A DNA stretch of 64,000 nt from Dermatophilus congolensis (GTDB lineage Bacteria > Actinomycetota > Actinomycetes > Actinomycetales > Dermatophilaceae): contig JAUNUP010000017.1 of the NCBI GenBank assembly GCA_030538115.1, forward strand, positions 1-64,000. Direction: 5' to 3'. Of the stretch, positions 8,845 through 17,443 are shown piece by piece. The notes under the pieces were generated by a model. That model did not search any database, had not been told where the DNA came from, and saw only the letters and a program-made list of their open reading frames with translations. A program made the position numbers and the translations under genes. How positions within the stretch are numbered: position 1 is the first letter of the stretch; the number at the start of each line of letters is the position of its first letter.

Positions 8845-9561
8845 ATGAGAAGCTCGCCGGCCTTGGCGGCGACTGCGGCGGCGGCACTCGCGCTCGTCGT
8901 CGCCGGAGGGGCGTGGTGGTCGACGTCGTCCACGGAGTCGGCGATTCAGGCACGCTCGCAGCAAGTGCTCGCAGATGCCGGTCTCGACGGCGTGGATGTG
9001 CAGGCCGACGGACGCGATCTCGTGATCACCGGCCCGGCTGCGTCCGACGAACGCGCCCGCGAAGCCCTCTCCCAAGTCGCAGGCACGCGCGACGTGCGGT
9101 TCGTCGCGGCCGGTACTGCCGATACGCCCTCCGAGCCTCTGGCACAGCCCTCGGCAGCCGCCGCGACGTCGAGCCCCATGCCGTCCACCGGCGCCTCCGC
9201 TTCGGGTGGAGGCAGCAGTTCAGCACGGCCCACGGGTACTCCGGCCTCCGCGATCCGATTCGCGAAGGGCTCTTCGCAGCTCGACGCGACCGCGCAGCAG
9301 CGCGTCACGGAGATCGCCGCGTATCTGAAGGAATACGAGGGTCTCTCAGTGGTCCTCATCGGGCGCACGTCCGACGAGGGCACGACCGACGCGTCTCTTG
9401 CACTCTCGTGGCAGCGCGCCCAGCGCGTCGGAGACGCGGTGGTGGCCGCCGGTATCGCCCCTTCCAGAGTCAGCACGGCCGGAACCGGTGAGATGGTCGT
9501 CGACAGTCCTTCGATGGCTGATCTGCTGCGTCGTGTCGACGTGGTCTACGAGGAGCGATGA
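8845..9561 (+). CDS. Membrane-anchored BON plus OmpA-like cell-wall-binding protein
   Basis: The 238-residue product has an N-terminal signal anchor (residues about 5-27). A BON-like region (about 30-90) and a Pro/Ser/Ala/Gly-rich linker (about 95-135) follow, then a C-terminal OmpA domain (about 137-235). The OmpA part shows IRFAKGSSQLDATAQQ and a DEG...LSWQRAQRV stretch matching the Asp/Arg pair that binds diaminopimelate in peptidoglycan. The ATG at 8845 follows AAGGAG. The same BON-OmpA architecture occurs in mycobacterial ArfA. Its stop overlaps the next gene. Within this operon it could tie the cytoplasmic GTPase/Roadblock proteins to the wall through the coiled-coil protein; that link is inferred. 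Confidence 0.8.
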   Translation: MRSSPALAATAAAALALVVAGGAWWSTSSTESAIQARSQQVLADAGLDGVDVQADGRDLVITGPAASDERAREALSQVAGTRDVRFVAAGTADTPSEPLAQPSAAAATSSPMPSTGASASGGGSSSARPTGTPASAIRFAKGSSQLDATAQQRVTEIAAYLKEYEGLSVVLIGRTSDEGTTDASLALSWQRAQRVGDAVVAAGIAPSRVSTAGTGEMVVDSPSMADLLRRVDVVYEER

Positions 9562-10238
9562 GCATGAGTGGTTTCACGTACGCGTTCGGTCAGAACCTGG
9601 CTCTGCTCGCGCTGGTGGCTCTGCTGGGAGTCGTGGTGGGTCTGCTCATCGCCAAGGCTCGCACGAAGGCACCGGCGCAGCCTCGCACGACCGAGGCGGA
9701 CGCACCGGCCGAACCGACCTCCCTATCGAAGCCGACGCCGGCAACTGAACCGGCACCGGCGACAGAACCCGCTCCGGCACCGAAGCCGGCAGCAAAGAAG
9801 TCGAAGCAGTCGGAGAAGCCTGGGAAACCTGAGAAGTCCGAGAAGCCTGCCGACACAGGCCAGTCCGAGAAGGTAGCCGCCCTCCAAGCCGAATTGGACG
9901 AGGCGCGATCCCGAGTGGAGTCGCTCTCGGCACAGATCGACGAAGTCGAGGGGCATGCGGCGGTGGAATATGGTCGCCTGGAGGCGGCCGCGTTGCGGGC
10001 TCTGGACGAGACGATCTCGGCAGACCAGCAGCGCATCGGGCGGCTTCAAGAAGACCTCGCGAAGGCGCAGGCCGAACAACTCGATTACCGCCAGCACCTG
10101 CTGGTCAGCGAACAACGCTTCGAATCGCTGCGCGCGGCCCTCGCCGACCGTGACGTGCGCATTGCGGAGTTGGACAGCGAACTCAAAGAACTGCGTCGGC
10201 ACGGTGTCGCGCAGAAGGTCAAGGAGGGCCCGCGGTGA
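9558..10238 (+). CDS. Single-pass membrane protein with long coiled coil
   Basis: The 226 residues divide into one N-terminal membrane helix (about 8-32), a Pro/Ala/Lys/Glu-rich low-complexity stretch (about 35-100), and a continuous heptad-like coiled coil (about 103-218). The coil contains VAALQAELDEARSRVESLSA and similar repeats. I recognise no enzyme domain. The start ATG overlaps the previous stop, and its end overlaps the GTG of the GTPase gene, so it is translationally coupled on both sides. The N-in or N-out topology is not certain; the basic residues after the helix suggest the coil is cytoplasmic. It may be a scaffold between the wall-binding OmpA protein and the GTPase module. Confidence 0.75.
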   Translation: MSMSGFTYAFGQNLALLALVALLGVVVGLLIAKARTKAPAQPRTTEADAPAEPTSLSKPTPATEPAPATEPAPAPKPAAKKSKQSEKPGKPEKSEKPADTGQSEKVAALQAELDEARSRVESLSAQIDEVEGHAAVEYGRLEAAALRALDETISADQQRIGRLQEDLAKAQAEQLDYRQHLLVSEQRFESLRAALADRDVRIAELDSELKELRRHGVAQKVKEGPR

Positions 10239-10801
10239 AAGCGGTCATCGGTCACACCACCAAGCGTGAGATCACGTTCGTGGGCCCGTTCGGCGTCGGC
10301 AAGACGACTGCGGTTCGTACTTTGTCGGATGTTCCCGTCGTCAACACCGAGGTGTTGAGCTCGATGGCGCGGCCCGGCACGCGAGCCGCGCGGCGCATGA
10401 CGACGGTCGGCCTCGACTACGGCGAGTGGCACAGCGCCGACGGCACGGTCGCGCTCGTCGGCACTCCGGGCCAGGCCCGATTCCGCACGACCCGCGACTC
10501 GGCGCGCGCCCGCTCGTCGGCGATCGTGCTGTGGATGTACGGGCAGAACCACTACGCCCTCGAAGAGACGGCGGAGTGGATCGGCGTGCTCGGCACCGAG
10601 CGCACCTGGGCGCGACTTACGGTCGCGGTGACGCGTCTGGAGCAGGAGACCGAGCACCCTCCGCTGGAGGCGTACCGCGAGGTGCTCGACTCGTTCAGCC
10701 CGAGAATCCGCCTGACGGCCGGTGACCCGCGCGATCGCGACTCGGTGATCGAGGTGGTCAACCTGGCGTTGGGCTCGGATGTGCGACGGAAGGTGGGGTG
10801 A
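10235..10801 (+). CDS. Small Ras-like GTPase of the MglA/CvnD type
   Basis: The 188-residue protein carries a P-loop GPFGVGKTT (residues 17-25), a switch I-like TTVGLDYGE (56-64), and a switch II GTPGQARF (76-83). The GTPGQ form in place of DxxG is typical of conservon CvnD and related bacterial GTPases. The G4 motif NKxD is not evident; TRLEQE lies where it is expected. GTG 10235 overlaps the upstream stop. Flanking Roadblock genes are the usual partners of such GTPases. The conservon histidine-kinase-like CvnA and the DUF742 CvnC are absent, so this is not a standard conservon. A switch controlling envelope organisation or polarity is a hypothesis. Confidence 0.82.
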   Translation: MKAVIGHTTKREITFVGPFGVGKTTAVRTLSDVPVVNTEVLSSMARPGTRAARRMTTVGLDYGEWHSADGTVALVGTPGQARFRTTRDSARARSSAIVLWMYGQNHYALEETAEWIGVLGTERTWARLTVAVTRLEQETEHPPLEAYREVLDSFSPRIRLTAGDPRDRDSVIEVVNLALGSDVRRKVG

Positions 10802-10802
10802 G

Positions 10803-11324
10803 ATGAGTACCGACTCAGGTGCACACCGCGCCCCGGCGGGGGTGCAGGTGCACGACAACCCCGAACCCGTCTGGGACGACGAGACCGATTTCGACATCCT
10901 CGCCAAGATCGAGTCCACCGGTGAGGCCACGCTTCCTGTGTTGCAGGAGCTGGCGGCCCAGGTCCCGGGCATCGACGGCGCCATGGTCTGCACGGCCGAC
11001 GGCTACAACCTATGCGCGCTCGGGCTCGAGGAGGCGCAGGTCGGCAGGCTCGCAGCGATGACGAGTTCGCTGTACTCGGTCAGCCGCGCCGCGTGTGGCG
11101 CCGTGGCCGCACAGTCGCGGTCGGGCCATGAAGAGGCTCTCGACCAGGTGACGCTGCGCAGCGGCGACACGCAGTACATGGTCTTCCCGATCGAGCACGA
11201 CCAGCTCGGCTACCTGCTGCTCAGCGTCTGGGCCAAGGATGTCTCGCTCGGCGAGCTGCTCATGGAGGCGAAGATCAGCGCCCGCGAGATCGAGCGCATC
11301 GTCCACGCCGAACTCAAGCACTGA
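10803..11324 (+). CDS. Roadblock/LC7 domain protein (second)
   Basis: The 173-residue protein has a charged N-terminal extension of about 50 residues followed by a Roadblock domain: LQELAAQVPGIDGAMVCTADGYN, then a helix and YMVFPIEHDQLGYLLLSVW. It begins at ATG 10803, one base after the GTPase stop codon. It is distinct from the first Roadblock protein in length and sequence, which suggests a heteromeric partner or a second regulator of the same GTPase. It ends the operon. A convergent stem-loop region separates it from the DUF4233 gene. Confidence 0.82.
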   Translation: MSTDSGAHRAPAGVQVHDNPEPVWDDETDFDILAKIESTGEATLPVLQELAAQVPGIDGAMVCTADGYNLCALGLEEAQVGRLAAMTSSLYSVSRAACGAVAAQSRSGHEEALDQVTLRSGDTQYMVFPIEHDQLGYLLLSVWAKDVSLGELLMEAKISAREIERIVHAELKH

Positions 11325-11367
11325 CCTGAGCCGCCGCCCACTCCCGGGCGCGGTTCTGCCCGGCGCC

Positions 11368-11410
11368 GTCCCGGTTCGGTCCAGTACCGCCTGGTTCGCC
11401 GGGACTGGAC
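11368..11410. terminator. Overlapping alternative stem-loops between convergent operons
   Basis: GTCCCGG (11368-11374) can pair with CCGGGAC (11399-11405). GTCCAGT (11379-11385) can pair with ACTGGAC (11404-11410). The right arms overlap, so the two folds exclude each other. The position between two convergent stop codons suggests a bidirectional terminator. Confidence 0.5.
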
Positions 11411-11413
11411 TGG

Positions 11414-11860
11414 TCAGACCGCGTCGGGGTTCGCGGCCAGGTAGGCGTCGGTGAGCGCGTCGGCTTTACGCCCCTGGCGCAGTGCGACGATCCAGAGTCC
11501 GCCGAAGATGAGGCCCACGGGGATCATCATCGGCGTCACGATCGCGTAGGCGAACGTGGCGATCTGGGTGGCCCAGCCGAACCACACTCCGCGGGGACTG
11601 CGCATCGCCATCGCGGCGACGAGAGCCAGGGCCGCGATGCCGAGGCCCACGCCGAACACGAGCCCCGCCCGCTCCGGTGCCTGCACCAGCGAGATCGCCC
11701 GCCCGGCGACGGCGGCGAAGAGCAGCACCGGCACCTGGAAGCCGAGGATCATCGAGCCGAGGCGTTTACGCATCCGCCACGATCCGCCGGTACCGCCTGG
11801 GGCGGCGCCTCCAGCAGTTCCGGCGGCTGTGTTCGACGTCGACGTGACCGGCTCAGACAT
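11414..11860 (-). CDS. DUF4233 small membrane protein
   Basis: The 148-residue product has a Gly/Thr-rich cytoplasmic start and four membrane helices: MILGFQVPVLLFAAVAG, then AGLVFGVGLGIAALALVAAM, a third ending near YAIVTPMMI, and a fourth to residue 130. It matches the actinobacterial DUF4233 family that sits between folC and ndk. Its ATG overlaps the last eight bases of folC, so it is the last gene of the ileS-GNAT-folC unit. No biochemical function is known to me. Confidence 0.8.
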   Translation of the reverse strand: MSEPVTSTSNTAAGTAGGAAPGGTGGSWRMRKRLGSMILGFQVPVLLFAAVAGRAISLVQAPERAGLVFGVGLGIAALALVAAMAMRSPRGVWFGWATQIATFAYAIVTPMMIPVGLIFGGLWIVALRQGRKADALTDAYLAANPDAV

Positions 11861-13241
11861 CCGTGCTCCCCAACAGCATGCGTACCTCTCCGGCCGTGAA
11901 CACCGACCCGGTCGCGACGACACCGGCCGTGATGCCTTCGGCGTCAGCGAGTTCGATCGCCGCGTCGAGAGCGGCGGGCAGGTGCGGCTCGACGCGCACT
12001 CGGTGTTCACCGAAGATGTCGATCGCCAACGCCCCCAGCGTCTCGGCCGGCAGAGCGCGCGGCGAGGTCGACTGCGAGATGACGATCTCGTCGAAGACGG
12101 GCTCGAGCATCTCGAGCATGCCCTCGGCGTCTTTGTCGCCCAGCACTGCAACGAGACCGACGATGTGCGAGAACGTGAACGAATCCTCGAGAGCCGCAAC
12201 GAGTGAGGCGACAGCACCGGGGTTGTGCGCCCCGTCGACGAGTACCGCGGGCGAACGGCGCACGAGTTCGAGGCGCCCCGGCGAGGTGACGGAGGCGAAC
12301 GCCTGGGCCACGACGTCACGGTCGAGCGGGGTCTCTCCCCCGCCGACGAGCGCCTCCACTGCGACCAGCGCCAATAGTGCGTTGTGCGCCTGGTGTTCAC
12401 CGAACAGCGGGATGAGCAGGTCGGGGTAGTCGCCCGCGAGGCCGCGCAGGGTCACGAGCTGCCCGCCCACGGCCACTTCGCGGCTGAGCACGGCGATGCC
12501 CTCGCCGTCGAACGCCACCGGCACTCCGACCTCGCCGGCGCGCTGCAGCAGCACCTCGCGCACGTCGGGATCCTGCGGAGCGCTCACGACTATCGAGCCG
12601 GGCTTGATGATGCCCGCCTTCTCGGTCGCGATGGCGGTCAGGTCGGTGCCGAGGTAAATCTCGTGGTCCATGGAGATCGGCCCGAAAACGGCGACGGCAC
12701 CGTCTGCGACGTTGGTCGCGTCCCAGGCTCCGCCCATGCCGACCTCGATGATCTGCATGTCGACCGGCGCGTCGGCGAACGCCGCGTACGCCATGGCCAC
12801 CAGCACCTCGAAGAACGACAGCTTCGGCCCGCCCTCGGCCTGCGAGGCGGCATCGGCGATCTCGACGTACGGCTTGACGTCGTCGTAGGCCGCGAGAAAC
12901 CGCTCCGGAGCGATGAGTTCGCCACCGATGACGAGACGCTCGCGGATGTCGTGCAGGTGCGGAGACGTGAACCGGCCCGAGTTCAGGCCCATCTCCAACA
13001 ACAGCCGCTCGATCATGCGGGCGGTCGTCGTCTTGCCGTTCGTGCCCGTAATGTGCACCATCGGAGCGCTGCGCTCCGGATGGCCGAGCAGGTCGAGCAC
13101 CTCGGCGATGCGCGAGAGCGTCGGCGCGATGATGTGTTCGGGGTTGCGCGAGATGATCTCGGTCTCGACCTCACGCATGCGTTTACGCAGGTCGAGGGCC
13201 CGCTCGGCCTCGATCCGGGCAGCGTCGGGGCGACCGCTCAC
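11853..13241 (-). CDS. folC: Folylpolyglutamate synthase / dihydrofolate synthase
   Basis: This 462-residue Mur-ligase-fold enzyme adds glutamate to (dihydro)pteroate or folates using ATP. The P-loop ITGTNGKTTTARMIERLL lies near residues 63-80, followed by TSPHLHDIRERL and the family signature EVGMGGAWDATN. The C-terminal ligase domain contains VDGAHNPGA. I chose GTG 13241 because it overlaps the GNAT stop codon (GTGA); an upstream extension to 13259 would run into that gene. It is co-transcribed with ileS, the GNAT gene and DUF4233. Confidence 0.94.
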   Translation of the reverse strand: MSGRPDAARIEAERALDLRKRMREVETEIISRNPEHIIAPTLSRIAEVLDLLGHPERSAPMVHITGTNGKTTTARMIERLLLEMGLNSGRFTSPHLHDIRERLVIGGELIAPERFLAAYDDVKPYVEIADAASQAEGGPKLSFFEVLVAMAYAAFADAPVDMQIIEVGMGGAWDATNVADGAVAVFGPISMDHEIYLGTDLTAIATEKAGIIKPGSIVVSAPQDPDVREVLLQRAGEVGVPVAFDGEGIAVLSREVAVGGQLVTLRGLAGDYPDLLIPLFGEHQAHNALLALVAVEALVGGGETPLDRDVVAQAFASVTSPGRLELVRRSPAVLVDGAHNPGAVASLVAALEDSFTFSHIVGLVAVLGDKDAEGMLEMLEPVFDEIVISQSTSPRALPAETLGALAIDIFGEHRVRVEPHLPAALDAAIELADAEGITAGVVATGSVFTAGEVRMLLGSTDV

Positions 13242-13807
13242 GCCTCGCCTCCCACACACAGGTTTCGACGCAACCAGACAAGCCGCGGCATACCCGACTG
13301 TTCCTCTCGCTCGATCTCCTCGAACCCGATGGCGTTCGCGAATGCGAGCGCCTCCTCGCTGCCTTCGTGCACCGCCAGGTACACGGAGTCGTGATGGGTC
13401 CGGACCTTTTCGACGATGGCTTCGACCAGCCGCCGAGCCACGCCGCGACCGCCGTATTCGGGCAGCACGTAGAGCTTCCAGATGGTGACCCGGTCGTTCT
13501 CTTTTCCGTACGACGCCATCGCGACGATGTCGCTGCCATTCGGGCCGGCCCCGCCCACGAAGGTGCGACCGGCCCGGATGGAGGCCGTGTTGGCATCGGA
13601 GGTCCAGAACTTCGCCGCGAGGAGGTCGAGCACCTCGGGCTCCATCAATCCGGCGTTGGCCGAACGCATCACCGAGTTGCCGACCCGAACGACCCCGTCG
13701 AGGTCGTTGCCGTCGGCCGTACGGATCACGATGTCGTCAGGCCCACGCACGTCTTGGCCTGCCCGGGCGGCGCCGTCGACGGCGTCGCCATCACCCTGCT
13801 GGGTCAC
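13238..13807 (-). CDS. GNAT family N-acetyltransferase
   Basis: The 189-residue protein has a GNAT domain from about residue 28. The acetyl-CoA loop motif appears as [20 protein letters not shown], preceded by a beta-strand with VTIWK and followed by [19 protein letters not shown]. The substrate is unknown. The start GTG 13807 overlaps the ileS stop (GTGA), and its own stop overlaps folC. GNAT genes wedged between a synthetase gene and folC are not the usual order, so it may be a lineage-specific insertion. Confidence 0.82.
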   Translation of the reverse strand: MTQQGDGDAVDGAARAGQDVRGPDDIVIRTADGNDLDGVVRVGNSVMRSANAGLMEPEVLDLLAAKFWTSDANTASIRAGRTFVGGAGPNGSDIVAMASYGKENDRVTIWKLYVLPEYGGRGVARRLVEAIVEKVRTHHDSVYLAVHEGSEEALAFANAIGFEEIEREEQSGMPRLVWLRRNLCVGGEA

Positions 13808-16800
13808 AGTCGCTTCACCACCACTCTGATCGGGAGCCCGTCTCCGACCGTGGCGTTCACCGAACCATCCTCGGGCAACGCGTCGAGCTGTGGCGCGCAA
13901 CCGAATTGGGAGGCGAGCGTCTCGGTCGTGATGAGGTCTCGGTGCGCCAGCACCGCGTCCCACATCGGCAGGTCGCCGGTGACGGTGAGGCTGATGCGGT
14001 CGCTGACCTCCAGGCCCGCGTCCTTGCGGGCCTGCTGCACCGCGCGCACGATGTCGCGGGCGATGCCTTCGGATTCGAGCTCGGGCGTGAGCGCGGTGTC
14101 GAGCACGACGAAGCCGCCGCCCGACAGCATCGCGGAGGCGCCCGCTCCCGTGGCCGACTCGTCGACGACGGTCTCGAGCGTGAACTCGCTGGCTTCCAAA
14201 CCGATGCCGGCGCACACGACGTTGCCGTCCGCGTCGGCCGACCAGTCTCCCTTCTTGGAGCCGACGATCACCTGCTGCACCTGCTTGCCGAGGCGCGGGC
14301 CGGCGGCGCGCGCGTTGACGGTGAGGCGCTGGGTGATGCCGAAATCGGAGGCCGAGGCGGCGGCAGTGTCGAGCAGCGTCACCTTCTTGACGTTGACCTC
14401 GTCGCTGATGATGCCGACGAACGGCTCGAGCGCGGCGGGGTCGTCGGTGACGACGGTGAGCTCGGCGAGCGGCAGGCGCACGCGGAGGCCCTGGGCCTTA
14501 CGCAGGCTCGACGTGACCGAGCAGACCTCACGGGCCCGGTCCATCGCGGCGACGAGGGCGTCGTCTGCCGGCAGGTCGGAGGCGTCGGGCCAGTCGGTCA
14601 TGTGCACCGAACGGCCGCCGGTGAGGCCGCGCCAGATCTCCTCCGTTGCCATCGGCAGCAGCGGCGACGCGACACGGGTGAGCACCTCGAGCGTCGTGTA
14701 GAGCGTGTCGAAGGCGCTGGTCGCAGTGGACGCGTCGGCTCCCTTGGTGTCCCAGAACCGGTCGCGGCTGCGGCGCACGTACCAGTTCGTGAGCACGTCG
14801 AGAAAGACGCGCACCGAATCGCAGGCGCCCGCGATGTCGTACACGTCCATCTGGGCCGTGACGGTCTCGACAAGGCCGCGCAGCTTGGCGAGCAGGTAGC
14901 GGTCGAGCACGTCGGTGGACTCGGTCGACCACTTCGCGTCGTAGCCCGCCGTGGTGTTGTCCGCAGCTTCGCCGCCGCCGGCACCCGCCTGAGCACCGAA
15001 GGCGTTGGCGTAGAGCGTGAAGAAGTACCAGGTGCTCCACAGCGGCAGCAGCCCGGCGCGCACGCCCTCGCGGATGCCCGCCTCCGTGACGATGAGGTTG
15101 CCGCCGCGCAGGATCGGGCTGCTCATGAGGAACCAGCGCATCGCGTCGGCGCCGTCGCGCTCGAAGACCTCGTTGACGTCGGGGTAGTTGCGCAGCGACT
15201 TGCTCATCTTCGCCCCGTCGTTGCCCAGCACGATGCCGTGGCTCAGACACGAGGTGAACGCGGGCCGGTCGAACAGGGCCGTGGCCAGGATGTGCATGGT
15301 GTAGAACCAGCCGCGGGTCTGCCCGATGTACTCGACGATGAAGTCGCCAGGGTAGTGGTGCTCGAACCAGTCGCGGTTCTCGAACGGGTAGTGCACCTGG
15401 GCGAACGGCATTGAGCCGGAGTCGAACCAGCAGTCGAGCACCTCCGGCACCCGACGCATGGTCGACTTTCCGGTGGGGTCGTCGGGGTTCGGGCGCGTCA
15501 GGTCGTCGATGTACGGCCGGTGCAGGTCGACCTCGCCGGCCTCGTTGCGCGGCAGGCGGCCGAAGTCGGCCTCCATCTGCTCGAACGAGCCGTACACGTC
15601 GGTGCGCGGGTGGTTGGGATCATCGCTGACCCACACCGGGATCGGGCTGCCCCAGTATCGGTTACGCGAGATCGACCAGTCGCGGGCGTTGCTCAGCCAC
15701 TTGCCGAACTGGCCGTGCTTGACGTGCTCGGGCACCCAGGTGATGTCTTCGTTCACCTCGACCATGCGGTCGCGGAACTTCGTGACCTCTACGAACCAGC
15801 TGCTCACGGCCTTGTAGATGAGCGGCTGCTTGCAGCGCCAGCAGTGCGGGTAGGAATGCACATAGCTCTCTTCGCGCACCAGCAGGCCGCGCTCGCGCAG
15901 GTTGTTGATGATCGGCCGGTTGGCCTCGAACACCTGCAGGCCCTCGAAGTCGGGCACGACGGAGGTGAACGCGGCCCGGTCGTCGACCGACAGGATCGTC
16001 GGGATGCCGTGCTTCGCGGTCTCGGCCTGGTCGACCTCACCGTAAGCGGGGGCCATGTGGACGATGCCGGTACCGTCTTCGATCGTCACGTCGTCGGAGG
16101 GGATGACGACGAACGCGTTCTCGGTGCCCCACAACGCCGTGTCGGTGAAGTAGTCGAACATCGGGGTGTACTTCAGGCCGACGAGCGTGGAGCCGAGGAA
16201 CGTGTCTTCGACCAGCGTCTCGACGGTCTTGGGGTCGTTGCCCTTGCCGACGAACTCCTTGGCGTAGTGGCCCAGGCGGGCCTTCGCGACGATGTACCGC
16301 TCGCCGTCGAACGCGCGCACGGCCACGTACTCGATGTCGTTGCCGACCGCCATCGCGAGGTTGGTGGGCAGGGTCCACGGCGTCGTCGTCCAGGCGACGA
16401 GCCGGTCACCGTTGGGCAGCCCGACCCATACCGACACCGACGGGTCCTGACGCTGCTGGTAGACCTCGTCGTCCATGCGGAGTTCGTGGTTGCTCAGCGG
16501 GGTTTCGTCGTTCCAGCAGTACGGCAGCACCTTGTGCCCCTCGTACACGAGGCCCTTGTCGTAGAGCGCTTTGAACGCCCAGATGACCGACTCCATGTAC
16601 TCGGGGTTGAGGGTCTTGTAGTCGTGTCCGAAGTCGACCCAACGCGACTGGCGGGTGACGTACTTCTCCCATTCGTCGGTGTAGCGGAGCACCGAGCTGC
16701 GGCATTCGGCGTTGAACGCGCCGATGCCCATCTGCTCGATCTCCTTCTTCGTGGAGATGCCGAGCAGACGCTGCGCCTCGAGCTCGGCGGGCAGGCCGTG

Positions 16801-17109
16801 CGTGTCCCAGCCGAAACGGCGCTCGACACGGCGACCGCGCATGGTCTGGTAGCGGGGCACCACGTCTTTGACGTAGCCGGTCAGCAGGTGGCCGTAGTGC
16901 GGCAGGCCGTTGGCGAAGGGCGGGCCGTCGTAGAAGACGAACTCGTTGCTGCCGTCGTCGCCGGCGGGGCGGTTCTCGACGGAGGCGATGAAGGTCTGGT
17001 CCTGCTCCCAGTAAGCGAGCACGCCCTCCTCGATGCGCGGCAGGTCGGGAGTAGCCGGGACGCCGAAAGCGGCGCCTGCACCTGCGGATCGAGCCTTGGG
17101 GTAGGTCAT
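13804..17109 (-). CDS. ileS: Isoleucyl-tRNA synthetase
   Basis: This class I synthetase (1101 residues) charges tRNA-Ile. The HIGH motif appears as [11 protein letters not shown] near residue 60 and KMSKS as [14 protein letters not shown] near residue 625. An editing domain lies between. [14 protein letters not shown] and the long C-terminal region resemble the eukaryote-like type 2 IleS of actinobacteria, a class known to resist mupirocin. I started at ATG 17109 ([10 protein letters not shown]), which follows the T-box leader with GAAGG about nine bases upstream. The gene leads a unit with GNAT, folC and DUF4233. Confidence 0.95.
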   Translation of the reverse strand: MTYPKARSAGAGAAFGVPATPDLPRIEEGVLAYWEQDQTFIASVENRPAGDDGSNEFVFYDGPPFANGLPHYGHLLTGYVKDVVPRYQTMRGRRVERRFGWDTHGLPAELEAQRLLGISTKKEIEQMGIGAFNAECRSSVLRYTDEWEKYVTRQSRWVDFGHDYKTLNPEYMESVIWAFKALYDKGLVYEGHKVLPYCWNDETPLSNHELRMDDEVYQQRQDPSVSVWVGLPNGDRLVAWTTTPWTLPTNLAMAVGNDIEYVAVRAFDGERYIVAKARLGHYAKEFVGKGNDPKTVETLVEDTFLGSTLVGLKYTPMFDYFTDTALWGTENAFVVIPSDDVTIEDGTGIVHMAPAYGEVDQAETAKHGIPTILSVDDRAAFTSVVPDFEGLQVFEANRPIINNLRERGLLVREESYVHSYPHCWRCKQPLIYKAVSSWFVEVTKFRDRMVEVNEDITWVPEHVKHGQFGKWLSNARDWSISRNRYWGSPIPVWVSDDPNHPRTDVYGSFEQMEADFGRLPRNEAGEVDLHRPYIDDLTRPNPDDPTGKSTMRRVPEVLDCWFDSGSMPFAQVHYPFENRDWFEHHYPGDFIVEYIGQTRGWFYTMHILATALFDRPAFTSCLSHGIVLGNDGAKMSKSLRNYPDVNEVFERDGADAMRWFLMSSPILRGGNLIVTEAGIREGVRAGLLPLWSTWYFFTLYANAFGAQAGAGGGEAADNTTAGYDAKWSTESTDVLDRYLLAKLRGLVETVTAQMDVYDIAGACDSVRVFLDVLTNWYVRRSRDRFWDTKGADASTATSAFDTLYTTLEVLTRVASPLLPMATEEIWRGLTGGRSVHMTDWPDASDLPADDALVAAMDRAREVCSVTSSLRKAQGLRVRLPLAELTVVTDDPAALEPFVGIISDEVNVKKVTLLDTAAASASDFGITQRLTVNARAAGPRLGKQVQQVIVGSKKGDWSADADGNVVCAGIGLEASEFTLETVVDESATGAGASAMLSGGGFVVLDTALTPELESEGIARDIVRAVQQARKDAGLEVSDRISLTVTGDLPMWDAVLAHRDLITTETLASQFGCAPQLDALPEDGSVNATVGDGLPIRVVVKRL

Positions 17110-17380
17110 GGGTGTTGCCTTCTCGTGTCGAAAAACTTGCGTCTGCGCGCCCTTCGGCGCCTCCACACGAGGACGACGCTCCGGCTTCGTCGCCGGGCAC
17201 CGCGGTACCACCTCGTTTGCCGTTCCTCACGCACGTGCGCCGAAACGACCTCTCTCATGGGCGTTGACGGACCCACCCGTCCGGGTCTAGTGAGCCGTCG
17301 TGCTGCGGCGAACTGCCGCGCGCTCGAAAGCCGTTCTTCCGGAGGCTCACCGGTGATGGCCGGGTCGTCGCCTGTTCGCA
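17110..17380 (-). promoter_or_regulatory. T-box riboswitch, ileS type with short stem I
   Basis: Read on the minus strand, the leader contains AGGTGGTACCGCGG (17200-17213), a full match to the T-box that pairs with uncharged tRNA. Upstream, CCGG-CC-ATC-A-CCGG places an AUC isoleucine specifier at 17355-17357 inside a very short stem I, followed by GAGCCTCCGGAAGAACGG. That layout matches the ultrashort-stem-I ileS T-boxes of actinobacteria, which regulate translation. Just before the ribosome site, ACACGAG can pair with an upstream CTCGTGT, giving a plausible Shine-Dalgarno sequestering helix. No intrinsic terminator is seen, in line with translational control. Confidence 0.9.
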
Positions 17381-17384
17381 CACC

Positions 17385-17413
17385 AGTCTACCGCCGACGG
17401 ACGATTCCTTGAA
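17385..17413 (-). promoter_or_regulatory. ileS promoter
   Basis: On the minus strand TTCAAG (17408-17413) and TAGACT (17385-17390) are separated by exactly 17 bp. Transcription would start near 17378, just before T-box stem I. The spacing and position make this a good sigma-70-type candidate. Confidence 0.65.
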
Positions 17414-17443
17414 GCTGCTCGAAACCACCCCTGGGGGCATATC

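Noticed and set aside
10235..11324. Standard Streptomyces-type conservon
   Set aside because: The GTPase and Roadblock proteins fit CvnD and CvnB, but no CvnA kinase-like protein or DUF742 CvnC is present; a different partner set is found.
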